DNA of 64,000 nt from Flavobacterium aquicola (GTDB lineage: Bacteria; Bacteroidota; Bacteroidia; Flavobacteriales; Flavobacteriaceae). Shown piece by piece: positions 1-7,130 of this stretch. The notes beneath the pieces were generated by a model that worked only from the letters and a program-made list of their open reading frames with translations, did no database searches and was not told the DNA's origin. The position numbers and the translations under genes are program-made. The stretch covers positions 62,001 to 126,000 of the forward strand of contig NZ_QUNI01000013.1 in assembly GCF_003385115.1 (NCBI RefSeq), given 5' to 3'. Positions within the stretch are counted from its first letter, which is position 1, and each line of letters opens with the position of its first letter.

Positions 1-37
1 AATTAAAAGTTTCTTTTTTTTAGCGTTTATTTTCGAA

Positions 38-1522
38 TTAATCCTTTATTATTCTGAATGTTTTCTTTGTAGTGCCATAGGTGACAATCGCTGTGTAAAC
101 CCCAGTAGCTAAATGATTATCAATCGTAATATTTTGATTGGTGTAAAAATCATTGCTGGAAAAACAGGTAATACCTTTCATATCAACTATTTTAAGCTGA
201 ATAGGTTCAGTAACTGGTGATTTTATTTGAATTTTTGTATCGGATGTAAAAGGATTTGGATAAAAAAGCACAGTGTTTTTTTCTGAGATTTTATCTGGAA
301 TTCCAAGAGTGCTTTCATCAACTGCATCAATATAATTAAAATTAAATTTCGATTTATAGTGAATTTTAATATAATTTTCTCCTTGTGGCAGGCTGATTCC
401 AGTAACGATTTTGTCTGTGTAGATTTGAAGACCGCCTGTGGCTTCAAAAGTTTCGTCTGTTTTTACAATAACATCATTAACGCTAATATCAAACATACCT
501 TTATTGAGTGATGCTACCCGGAAAGTCAATTGGTATGAGCCATTTTTTGCTACATTAATCATGTACTCACCCCAATCACCAGAATCAGCAAAGCATACAT
601 TTTGAGAAGTACCTCCATCAGTAGTGCTTTGAAGGCTAGTACCCTTGCGACGGTAGTGTTTGTTAGCAGTAATTCGGCCGGGAACATTCATTTTTTTAGT
701 GGTGTAAGGAACATTAAGATATTCAGTTCCTATTGGTCTAATTGCGCCACTCGCAGGTCCAAGCAGCTGTCCTTCCAGCATATCTGTCCAGTTTGAGGGT
801 ACTCTGCAGGTAAACCAAGAATAACGATAAATATCGGGATCGTTTTCAAAAGAGGTCACGGTCTGTTTCATAAAATTTGTTTTGTCAGCCGCAGATTGTA
901 CTACGCGATTGGCAAATTCTGTAACCCAAATCGGAATATTGTATTTTTTTAATAGCGACGTGACTCCAACAATATCTCCTGCAGTTGCATCATATGTGTG
1001 AAATGCAATATAATCTACTTTGCAGGTAGGACAAAGACGAAAAAACTCATCGTGCCAAGCAATAGGGCTAGAATAGCCACCATAGTTGGATGGGCCGTTG
1101 AAAGCGGGAGAGGCACTTACGATTTCTAACCCCTTAGCAGTAGCTATTTTCTCAATATTTGGCCAGGCATTTACAGCTTCTTGCGGAGTTAATTTTGCAC
1201 CATCATTAAAGTTAGGCTCATTAAAGGCTAATAAATATTTAGCTCCAGGTTTAATAGTGGCGATAAAAGCATCTGGATTGTTTATTTTACCCCAAGCCAT
1301 TGCTACAAATTCAACCCCAAAACTTTCATAATTGGCATCAACTGTAGATTCTGGTACTGGAGACCAATTGTACCACCATGAAATCCCAGATTTCAATGCA
1401 TTTAGATCTGCAGTACTATGCTTTCCATAAGCGACTCCTCTTTTTGGACTTACTTGCGCATGACAGTTATTGTAATATAAGGAAGCAATCAGCAAAATGA
1501 TAGAAAGTATAATTTTAGGCAT
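38..1522 (-). CDS. Secreted GH128-type glycoside hydrolase with CBM-like and T9SS sorting domains
   Basis: A 494-residue exported enzyme. Residues 1-22 form a signal peptide ending at CHA/Q. Residues 25-270 match the Glyco_hydro_cc (GH128, beta-1,3-glucanase type) fold: the LLAFNEPN motif puts a likely acid/base Glu at 102, and WVTEF puts a likely nucleophile Glu at 202. Residues 280-405 look like a CBM6/35-type beta-sandwich. From about 418, after a YPNPF motif, comes a type A T9SS sorting domain ending in TFRIIKD, so the enzyme should cross the outer membrane through the gliding/Por secretion system. It stands alone. A minus-strand TAnnTTTG box lies about 40 bp upstream. The glucan substrate is inferred from the family only. 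Confidence 0.85.
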   Translation of the reverse strand: MPKIILSIILLIASLYYNNCHAQVSPKRGVAYGKHSTADLNALKSGISWWYNWSPVPESTVDANYESFGVEFVAMAWGKINNPDAFIATIKPGAKYLLAFNEPNFNDGAKLTPQEAVNAWPNIEKIATAKGLEIVSASPAFNGPSNYGGYSSPIAWHDEFFRLCPTCKVDYIAFHTYDATAGDIVGVTSLLKKYNIPIWVTEFANRVVQSAADKTNFMKQTVTSFENDPDIYRYSWFTCRVPSNWTDMLEGQLLGPASGAIRPIGTEYLNVPYTTKKMNVPGRITANKHYRRKGTSLQSTTDGGTSQNVCFADSGDWGEYMINVAKNGSYQLTFRVASLNKGMFDISVNDVIVKTDETFEATGGLQIYTDKIVTGISLPQGENYIKIHYKSKFNFNYIDAVDESTLGIPDKISEKNTVLFYPNPFTSDTKIQIKSPVTEPIQLKIVDMKGITCFSSNDFYTNQNITIDNHLATGVYTAIVTYGTTKKTFRIIKD

Positions 1523-1558
1523 ATTGTATTTAGTTTTTTTTGATTAGAATCAATTTTT

Positions 1559-1566
1559 CAAAAGTA
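1559..1566 (-). promoter_or_regulatory. Candidate -7 box for the GH128 gene
   Basis: CAAAAGTA on the plus strand is TACTTTTG on the minus strand, matching the Bacteroidota TAnnTTTG consensus, 36 bp before the GH128 start codon. Confidence 0.45.
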
Positions 1567-1719
1567 GTTCAAGAACAAGTTTTTTGTAAAAATAAAATCT
1601 TATCAAAAACACATCATATTTGATCTTTATTAGCAATTCAGTTTATTTATTTGTTCAATATTTTAACAAAAGAATGGTGTTAAGCATGTTTGTATGCCCA
1701 AAAACTAAAAACATTTCTT

Positions 1720-1727
1720 TACTTTTG
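1720..1727 (+). promoter_or_regulatory. Candidate -7 box for pyrD
   Basis: TACTTTTG matches TAnnTTTG and lies 20 bp before the pyrD start codon. No TTG sits at the usual 19-21 bp spacing upstream, so this rests on the -7 box alone. Confidence 0.4.
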
Positions 1728-1747
1728 TGCCAATCAATTTTTGAGCT

Positions 1748-2770
1748 ATGTACAAGATTTTTATACGTCCTATTCTTTTTTGTTTTGATCCGGAAAAAGT
1801 GCATTATTTTACTTTTTCACTAATTAGAATCATCTCAAAAATCCCAGGCATTCCATCTTTATTTAGATTTTTATATCAAGTAAATGACAAAAGATTAGAG
1901 ACCGAAGTTTTTGGTTTAAAGTTTAAAAATCCGGTAGGTTTGGCAGCTGGTTTTGATAAGGATGCTAGTTTATATAGTGAACTTTCCAATCTTGGTTTCG
2001 GCTCTATTGAAATTGGGACTCTAACTCCAAAAGCACAGCCGGGAAATGAGAAAAAACGTTTATTTCGTCTAAAAGAAGATGCTGCAATTATTAACCGAAT
2101 GGGATTTAATAATGGAGGAGTTCTTGAGGCGGTAGAGCGTTTAAAGAAAAACAAAGGTGTTTTGATAGGAGGGAATATCGGTAAAAATAAACTAACTCCA
2201 AACGAAGAAGCAACCTCTGACTATGAAATCTGCTTTGATGCATTATATGATTATGTAGATTATTTTGTTGTTAATGTGAGTTCGCCAAATACTCCAAATC
2301 TTAGAGCATTGCAGGAAAAAGAGCCTCTTACACAATTGCTGCAGACTTTACAAAACAAGAATTTAGCAATGCCAAAACAAAAGCCGGTATTGCTTAAAAT
2401 TGCTCCAGATCTTACAGATGAGCAGCTGCTGGATATTATTGATATTGTAAAAGATACAAAAATTGCAGGAGTAATCGCTACCAATACAACCATTTCGCGT
2501 ACTGGATTGAGTTCTTTAAATCAGACAGAGACTGGTGGTTTGTCTGGTAAGCCTTTAACTTCCAGGTCTACTGAGGTGATTCGTTTTCTATCTGAAAAAA
2601 GTAATAAAGCATTTCCAATTATTGGAGTAGGAGGAATACATTCTGCCGAAGATGCTTTGGAAAAATTAGAAGCAGGAGCAAGCCTTCTTCAATTATATAC
2701 TGGCTTTATCTATGAAGGGCCAGCATTAGTTAAGGACATAAATAAAGCAATTTTAGCGAAAAAAAAATAG
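1748..2770 (+). CDS. pyrD: Dihydroorotate dehydrogenase (quinone), class 2
   Basis: Oxidises dihydroorotate to orotate in pyrimidine synthesis, passing electrons through FMN to the quinone pool at the inner membrane. The 340-residue length and the hydrophobic N-terminal helical extension (residues 1-45) identify the membrane-associated class 2 enzyme. NVSSPNTPNLR carries the catalytic-loop Ser, and GVGGI near the C-terminus belongs to the FMN phosphate site. The ATG at 1748 starts the expected N-terminal extension. It is followed on the same strand by the HMG-CoA lyase gene, which appears to have its own promoter. Confidence 0.95.
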   Translation: MYKIFIRPILFCFDPEKVHYFTFSLIRIISKIPGIPSLFRFLYQVNDKRLETEVFGLKFKNPVGLAAGFDKDASLYSELSNLGFGSIEIGTLTPKAQPGNEKKRLFRLKEDAAIINRMGFNNGGVLEAVERLKKNKGVLIGGNIGKNKLTPNEEATSDYEICFDALYDYVDYFVVNVSSPNTPNLRALQEKEPLTQLLQTLQNKNLAMPKQKPVLLKIAPDLTDEQLLDIIDIVKDTKIAGVIATNTTISRTGLSSLNQTETGGLSGKPLTSRSTEVIRFLSEKSNKAFPIIGVGGIHSAEDALEKLEAGASLLQLYTGFIYEGPALVKDINKAILAKKK

Positions 2771-2812
2771 CAGGATAACTTTTTTCTTTCTTTATAACTC
2801 AAAACCTTTTTA

Positions 2813-2820
2813 TATATTTG
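2813..2820 (+). promoter_or_regulatory. -7 box of the HMG-CoA lyase gene
   Basis: TATATTTG matches TAnnTTTG and ends only 6 bp before the ATG at 2827. The transcript would therefore have almost no leader. The TTG inside the box at 2818 is in frame but is better explained as promoter than as start codon. Confidence 0.55.
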
Positions 2821-2826
2821 AATGTT

Positions 2827-3690
2827 ATGGAGGCTATAAAAATTATTGAATGTCCACGGGATGCTATGCAGGGAATAAGAGCCTTTATTCCTACTGAAAG
2901 AAAAGTCGCTTATCTGCAGGCTTTGTTGAGAGTAGGTTTTGATTCCATCGATTTTGGCAGTTTTGTTTCGGCAAAAGCAATACCTCAAATGCAGGATACA
3001 GCCGAAGTTTTAGAACAGCTTGATTTATCTAAAACGACTAGCAAATTATTAGCTATTATTGCCAATGTTCAAGGAGCATCTTTAGCTTCTCAATATGATG
3101 CAATCCGATATTTAGGATTTCCTTTTTCGATTTCAGAAAATTTTCAAATGCGGAATACGCATAAAACGATCGCCGAATCTTTGGTGACGCTTGATGAAAT
3201 TTTAAATATAGCTGATAAAACAAATAAAGAAACTGTTGCCTATCTTTCTATGGGATTTGGAAATCCATATGGGGATCCATGGAATGTGGAGATTGTTGCG
3301 CAATGGACCGAAAAATTAGCAGAAATGGGAGTGAAAATTTTATCCCTTTCCGATACTGTAGGCAGCTCTACACCAGAGGTAATAGAATATTTATTTTCTC
3401 ATCTAATTCCGAAATACCCTCAAATCGAGTTTGGAGCACATCTTCATACGACTCCTAACAAATGGCTGGAAAAAATTGACGCCGCCTATAAGGGAGGCTG
3501 CCGGCGTTATGACGGAGCTATCCAAGGTTTTGGGGGCTGTCCAATGGCTTCGGATCATTTGACCGGAAATATGCCTACAGAAAAATTACTTTCGTATTTT
3601 ACTGTTCAGAAAGAAATTACTAACTGCAGTCCGATGAGTTTTGAAAGTGCTTATAATGAGGCTTCAAAATTATTTGGTGAATTTCATTAA
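2827..3690 (+). CDS. Hydroxymethylglutaryl-CoA lyase
   Basis: Cleaves HMG-CoA to acetyl-CoA and acetoacetate in leucine breakdown. The 287-residue product starts MEAIKIIECPRDAMQG, typical of the family N-terminus with its catalytic Arg. GAHLHTT supplies the metal-binding histidines, and QGFGGCPMA contains the conserved GCP active-site cysteine. The ATG at 2827 is preferred over the in-frame TTG at 2818, because the TTG is part of the promoter -7 box and the family begins at this point. It stands alone between pyrD and guaB. Confidence 0.9.
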   Translation: MEAIKIIECPRDAMQGIRAFIPTERKVAYLQALLRVGFDSIDFGSFVSAKAIPQMQDTAEVLEQLDLSKTTSKLLAIIANVQGASLASQYDAIRYLGFPFSISENFQMRNTHKTIAESLVTLDEILNIADKTNKETVAYLSMGFGNPYGDPWNVEIVAQWTEKLAEMGVKILSLSDTVGSSTPEVIEYLFSHLIPKYPQIEFGAHLHTTPNKWLEKIDAAYKGGCRRYDGAIQGFGGCPMASDHLTGNMPTEKLLSYFTVQKEITNCSPMSFESAYNEASKLFGEFH

Positions 3691-3849
3691 TATTTGCTGT
3701 TTATTGAATTTAAGTATAGGCTGCAATTTATCTGAAGGGTTAAGATAAACAGTATTATTTTAAATGTAAGGTATTCCGTTTTATAGGTGTTATTAATTCT
3801 CATTAAAAATAAAATAGTCTAGTCAAGTGGTTTTTAGCTTAAGATTGTG

Positions 3850-3857
3850 TATATTTG
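3850..3857 (+). promoter_or_regulatory. -7 box of guaB
   Basis: TATATTTG matches TAnnTTTG, 26 bp before the guaB ATG at 3884. It excludes the longer in-frame start at 3827, which would lie upstream of the promoter. Confidence 0.6.
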
Positions 3858-3883
3858 CACGCAATTCAACTAGAAATTGCAAC

Positions 3884-5356
3884 ATGAAAGCACACGACTC
3901 CAAGATTATCGGTGAAGGTTTAACTTACGATGATGTACTATTAGTCCCTAATTACTCAAATGTTCTTCCCCGCGAAGTGAGTATCCAATCAAGATTTTCC
4001 AGAAATATTACACTTAATGTCCCTATTGTATCTGCTGCTATGGATACAGTTACCGAAAGTTCTATGGCAATCGCTATGGCACAAGAAGGAGGAATTGGTG
4101 TTTTGCATAAAAACATGACTATCGAACAGCAGGCAGCCAAAGTACGTAAAGTAAAACGTGCTGAGTCTGGAATGATTATCGATCCAGTTACTTTATTATT
4201 GACTTCTACCGTTTCGGATGCTAAAGCTGCAATGAGAGAATATGGTATCGGCGGTATTCCGATTGTGGATGAAAATAAAATTTTAAAAGGGATTGTTACC
4301 AATAGAGATTTACGTTTTGAAAAAAATGGTTCAAGACCTATTGTTGAGGTAATGACCAGCCAAAACCTAGTAACTGTTGCCGAAGGAACTTCATTAGAAG
4401 AAGCTGAGGTAGTACTGCAGGGTCATAAAATTGAAAAATTACCTGTTATAAATGATAAAAACGAGCTGGTTGGTTTAATCACTTTTAGAGATATTACCAA
4501 ATTAACTCAAAAACCAAATGCTAATAAAGATAAATTTGGACGTTTGAGAGTAGCTGCCGCTCTAGGAGTTACTGCTGATGCTGTTGATAGAGCAACTGCT
4601 CTAGTAAATGCTGGTGTTGATGCTGTAATTATCGATACAGCTCACGGACACACTCAAGGTGTTGTAGATGTATTGAAAGCTGTAAAAGCTAAATTTCCAG
4701 AACTAGATGTAATTGTTGGTAATATTGCCACGCCGGAAGCTGCTTTGTTTTTAGTAGAAAATGGTGCCGATGGTGTAAAAGTAGGAATTGGACCTGGTTC
4801 TATCTGTACAACAAGAGTTGTGGCAGGAGTTGGATTTCCTCAATTTTCTGCAGTGCTTGAAGTTGCAGCAGCTATAAAAGGAACAGGAGTTCCGGTAATA
4901 GCTGATGGCGGTATCCGTTATACAGGGGATATTCCTAAAGCTATTGCTGCTGGTGCTGACAGTGTAATGCTAGGTTCATTATTAGCAGGAACAATGGAAT
5001 CTCCAGGAGAAACTATCATTTTCGAAGGAAGAAAATTCAAATCCTACAGAGGAATGGGGTCTGTTGAAGCCATGCAGGAAGGATCGAAAGACCGTTATTT
5101 CCAAGATGTGGAAGATGATGTTAAGAAACTGGTTCCAGAAGGAATTGTTGGCCGTGTACCGTATAAAGGAGAATTAAACGAAAGTATGCAGCAATTCGTT
5201 GGCGGACTTCGTGCCGGTATGGGATACTGCGGTTCCAAAGATATCGCAACTTTACAGAATACAGGACGTTTTGTTCGTATTACTGCCAGCGGAATCAACG
5301 AAAGCCATCCGCATGATGTAACAATCACAAAAGAAGCTCCAAATTATTCGAGATAA
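3884..5356 (+). CDS. guaB: IMP dehydrogenase
   Basis: Converts IMP to XMP with NAD+, the committed step of guanine nucleotide synthesis. The product is 490 residues. The TIM-barrel is interrupted by a CBS pair at roughly residues 95-205 (IGGIPIVDEN and KIEKLPVIND repeats). GPGSICTT holds the catalytic Cys308. The mobile flap and the KGELNE segment follow near the C-terminus. Start 3884 (MKAHDSK) gives the standard family length and lies just downstream of a TATATTTG box. A strong terminator follows 30 bp after the stop. Confidence 0.96.
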   Translation: MKAHDSKIIGEGLTYDDVLLVPNYSNVLPREVSIQSRFSRNITLNVPIVSAAMDTVTESSMAIAMAQEGGIGVLHKNMTIEQQAAKVRKVKRAESGMIIDPVTLLLTSTVSDAKAAMREYGIGGIPIVDENKILKGIVTNRDLRFEKNGSRPIVEVMTSQNLVTVAEGTSLEEAEVVLQGHKIEKLPVINDKNELVGLITFRDITKLTQKPNANKDKFGRLRVAAALGVTADAVDRATALVNAGVDAVIIDTAHGHTQGVVDVLKAVKAKFPELDVIVGNIATPEAALFLVENGADGVKVGIGPGSICTTRVVAGVGFPQFSAVLEVAAAIKGTGVPVIADGGIRYTGDIPKAIAAGADSVMLGSLLAGTMESPGETIIFEGRKFKSYRGMGSVEAMQEGSKDRYFQDVEDDVKKLVPEGIVGRVPYKGELNESMQQFVGGLRAGMGYCGSKDIATLQNTGRFVRITASGINESHPHDVTITKEAPNYSR

Positions 5357-5360
5357 AATA

Positions 5361-5420
5361 ATCTTAAAGGCGAAAGTCTAAAAGTCAAAAGGTGCAGGAT
5401 TTAGTTCTTGCACCTTTTTT
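5361..5420 (+). repeat. 60-bp direct repeat, left copy
   Basis: Matches 6241-6300 at 56 of 60 positions by direct comparison. Similarity stops at both ends. The pair brackets higBA and contains the terminator of guaB. Confidence 0.85.
5387..5420 (+). terminator. guaB rho-independent terminator (repeat copy 1)
   Basis: Stem AAAAGGTGCA/TGCACCTTTT with a 12-nt loop and a T-tract. The surrounding 60 bp (5361-5420) recur almost unchanged at 6241-6300, on the far side of the toxin-antitoxin pair. Confidence 0.85.
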
Positions 5421-5499
5421 ATTTTTTTAACTACTTGTTTAAATGTAGTTTATTCCTAATTTTAATACTATAAATAGTTGTTTAGCTGTGTTAATTTAG

Positions 5500-5530
5500 T
5501 TTGCAAATTGAGAACTTTTAATTAAATTTG
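5500..5530 (+). promoter_or_regulatory. higBA promoter (TTTG-N19-TAAATTTG)
   Basis: TTTG at 5500-5503, a 19-bp spacer and TAAATTTG at 5523-5530 reproduce the full Bacteroidota promoter. The toxin ATG at 5535 is only 4 bp past the -7 box, so the mRNA is probably leaderless. Confidence 0.65.
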
Positions 5531-5534
5531 TCCA

Positions 5535-5864
5535 ATGAAAATCCTTGTAAAGAAAACCGTTTTATTTTACACTGAAACATATCCAATAGCAAAAACATCA
5601 TTGTTGATATGGTATAATGAATTTTCAAAGCAGGATTTTTGCAATTTCAATGAACTCAAGCGGGTGTATGGAAACGCAAGTATAATCAACAATGAAAGAG
5701 TGGTTTTCAATATCAAAGGAAATGATTTTCGGTTAGTTGTTTCGGTTAATTTTTTGCAGACCGCCTGTTATGTCATTTGGTTTGGGACTCATAAAGAATA
5801 CGATAAGATAAATGTTGCAACAGTTGCGTTTAATACAGCAATCTTAATCAAGAAAAAAGGATAA
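5535..5864 (+). CDS. higB: HigB-family mRNA interferase toxin
   Basis: A 109-residue RelE-fold toxin of the HigB_toxin family, expected to cut mRNA on the ribosome. Family features are the motif VVFNIKGNDFRLVV in the middle and the WFGTHKEYDKI segment that carries the conserved His and Tyr. The antitoxin gene begins 2 bp after the stop, in the toxin-first order usual for HigBA. The locus sits between two copies of the guaB terminator, so the pair looks like an insertion beside a housekeeping gene. Toxic activity is inferred from the family. Confidence 0.85.
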   Translation: MKILVKKTVLFYTETYPIAKTSLLIWYNEFSKQDFCNFNELKRVYGNASIINNERVVFNIKGNDFRLVVSVNFLQTACYVIWFGTHKEYDKINVATVAFNTAILIKKKG

Positions 5865-5866
5865 TT

Positions 5867-6223
5867 ATGAATTGGAAAGTATTAAAAACCGAAGAGGATT
5901 ACAATAAAGCTTCCTTGCGATTAATGGAAATATTCCATGCAGAACCTAATACTTCACTAACTGATGAATTAGATCTATTACTGGTTTTAGTTAAAGATTA
6001 TGATGACAAACATTATCAGCTGCCAGAATTGGATGCTCTGGAAGTAATCAAATACAAAATGCAGGAAATGGGGTTGAAAGCCAAAGATTTGGAACCTATA
6101 ATAGGGAGCAAGGGACACGTTTCCGCCATTCTTTCTGGCAAGCGTGACATCACCTTGAAAATGGCGCAAAAACTAAAGAATTATTTTAGTATTCCGGCGG
6201 AAGTTTTTCTGCATAGTGCTTAA
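5867..6223 (+). CDS. higA: HigA-type XRE antitoxin
   Basis: A 118-residue partner of the upstream toxin. Residues 1-58 are an acidic region likely to wrap the toxin. Residues 60-115 are a helix-turn-helix of the XRE/HigA kind (MGLKAKDLEPIIGSKGHVSA followed by LSGKRDITLKMAQKL). It should neutralise the toxin and repress the shared promoter at 5500-5530. It is cotranscribed with the toxin and followed by the second copy of the terminator repeat. Confidence 0.85.
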   Translation: MNWKVLKTEEDYNKASLRLMEIFHAEPNTSLTDELDLLLVLVKDYDDKHYQLPELDALEVIKYKMQEMGLKAKDLEPIIGSKGHVSAILSGKRDITLKMAQKLKNYFSIPAEVFLHSA

Positions 6224-6240
6224 ATAGCAAAGTACTGATA

Positions 6241-6300
6241 GTCTTAAAGACGTAAGTCTAAAAGTCAAAAGGTGTAGGATTTAGTTCTTGCACCTTTTTT
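6241..6300 (+). repeat. 60-bp direct repeat, right copy, with higBA terminator
   Basis: Copy of 5361-5420 with four substitutions. The hairpin at 6267-6300 survives: the one change in the stem (C to T at 6275) leaves a G-U pair, and the T-tract is intact. It now serves as the higBA terminator. Confidence 0.85.
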
Positions 6301-6422
6301 GTTATGATGTGACCGAGGTTGATCTTTCTAATAATGTGTTTCAGCATTTTAATTGCCACTAGGTTGTCAATGCTGACTAAGGAAGCATTTCCATAAGTAA
6401 TTCTGCAAAGAATTGGACTCCC

Positions 6423-6484
6423 AAGTACAAAACCATTTTTCTATTAAGCCAATTGCCCAAATCCGTTGTAGTTATTGGCAGATA
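6423..6484 (-). repeat. Partial attC-like repeat downstream of the membrane protein gene
   Basis: Shares about 50 bp with 7061-7113, including the 17-bp arm CCCAAATCCGTTGTAGT at 6456-6472. It sits just past the 3' end of the minus-strand gene at 6496. The opposite arm is not convincingly present, so this copy appears degraded. The rest of 6301-6495 shows nothing recognisable. Confidence 0.55.
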
Positions 6485-6495
6485 GCCGTATTTGT

Positions 6496-6954
6496 TTAAT
6501 TATATTGGCTGTTTTGATTAAGTTTAATTGTTTTCATAATCTCTTTATAATTTTCAAAATGGTCAGGACTGATTAATATTTTTTCATTTGTTTTTAGAAT
6601 TAATATAGTTTCGTAATATCCTAAAGTTATTTCACCAGCATCACTGCTCATTCCTTCAACTTTTTCTAAACGAACTTCTTTAATGTCACTGAATAATATT
6701 AATTTCTCTTTGTTGATAAAAATGGGAATTTTCAATATTCCATTTTTAACTACTCTAATTTTATAGATTTTCCTAATATCGTTTTTCAGTATTATAAAAG
6801 ATATTGCTAATATTATCAATGAAATTAATATTATTACCCATTCATTTCTAACGAATCCCATATTCATTAGTAAACAGCAAATAGCTAATAAAAATATAAA
6901 TCCTGAGATTTTCCTTAAAATAAATAATGTTCTAAATTCAGAGGTTAATTCCAT
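6496..6954 (-). CDS. Hypothetical two-helix membrane protein
   Basis: I do not recognise a named family. The 152-residue product has two hydrophobic helices (about residues 14-32 and 38-56) followed by about 90 soluble residues predicted to be beta-rich, reminiscent of small bacterial PH-like membrane proteins (…LILFSDIKEVRLEKV…). It is on the minus strand with attC-like repeats on both sides, which suggests a captured cassette. Its function is unknown. Confidence 0.6.
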   Translation of the reverse strand: MELTSEFRTLFILRKISGFIFLLAICCLLMNMGFVRNEWVIILISLIILAISFIILKNDIRKIYKIRVVKNGILKIPIFINKEKLILFSDIKEVRLEKVEGMSSDAGEITLGYYETILILKTNEKILISPDHFENYKEIMKTIKLNQNSQYN

Positions 6955-6992
6955 TTTACGCTTCTTTTATTCTCCGATTTTAAACGGTTTCT

Positions 6993-7123
6993 GCCAACGT
7001 TCTGGTACTACAGCGGGTTTGGGATTAAATTAAGCCCTATTTTCTGATTTGCCAAATCATACCAAATACAAGACCATCTTTTCATTAAGCCAAATGCCCA
7101 AATCCGTTGTAGTGGCTGTTAGC
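6993..7123 (-). repeat. attC-like imperfect palindrome between the two cassettes
   Basis: A 131-bp element with outer ends GCCAAC (6993-6998) and GTTAGC (7118-7123). The inner arms are ACTACAGCGGGTTTGGG (7007-7023) and CCCAAATCCGTTGTAGT (7097-7113), which pair over 15 of 17 bp. The two nested paired segments around a 73-bp spacer resemble an integron attC site. The ends are not the strict RYYYAAC/GTTRRRY consensus. It starts 8 bp after the stop codon of the SEFIR gene, where a cassette attC would be. Confidence 0.6.
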
Positions 7124-7130
7124 GGTAGTA

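Noticed and set aside
3827..3883. Longer N-terminus for guaB
   Set aside because: The extension contains the TATATTTG promoter box and has no similarity to IMP dehydrogenase; translation from 3884 is standard.
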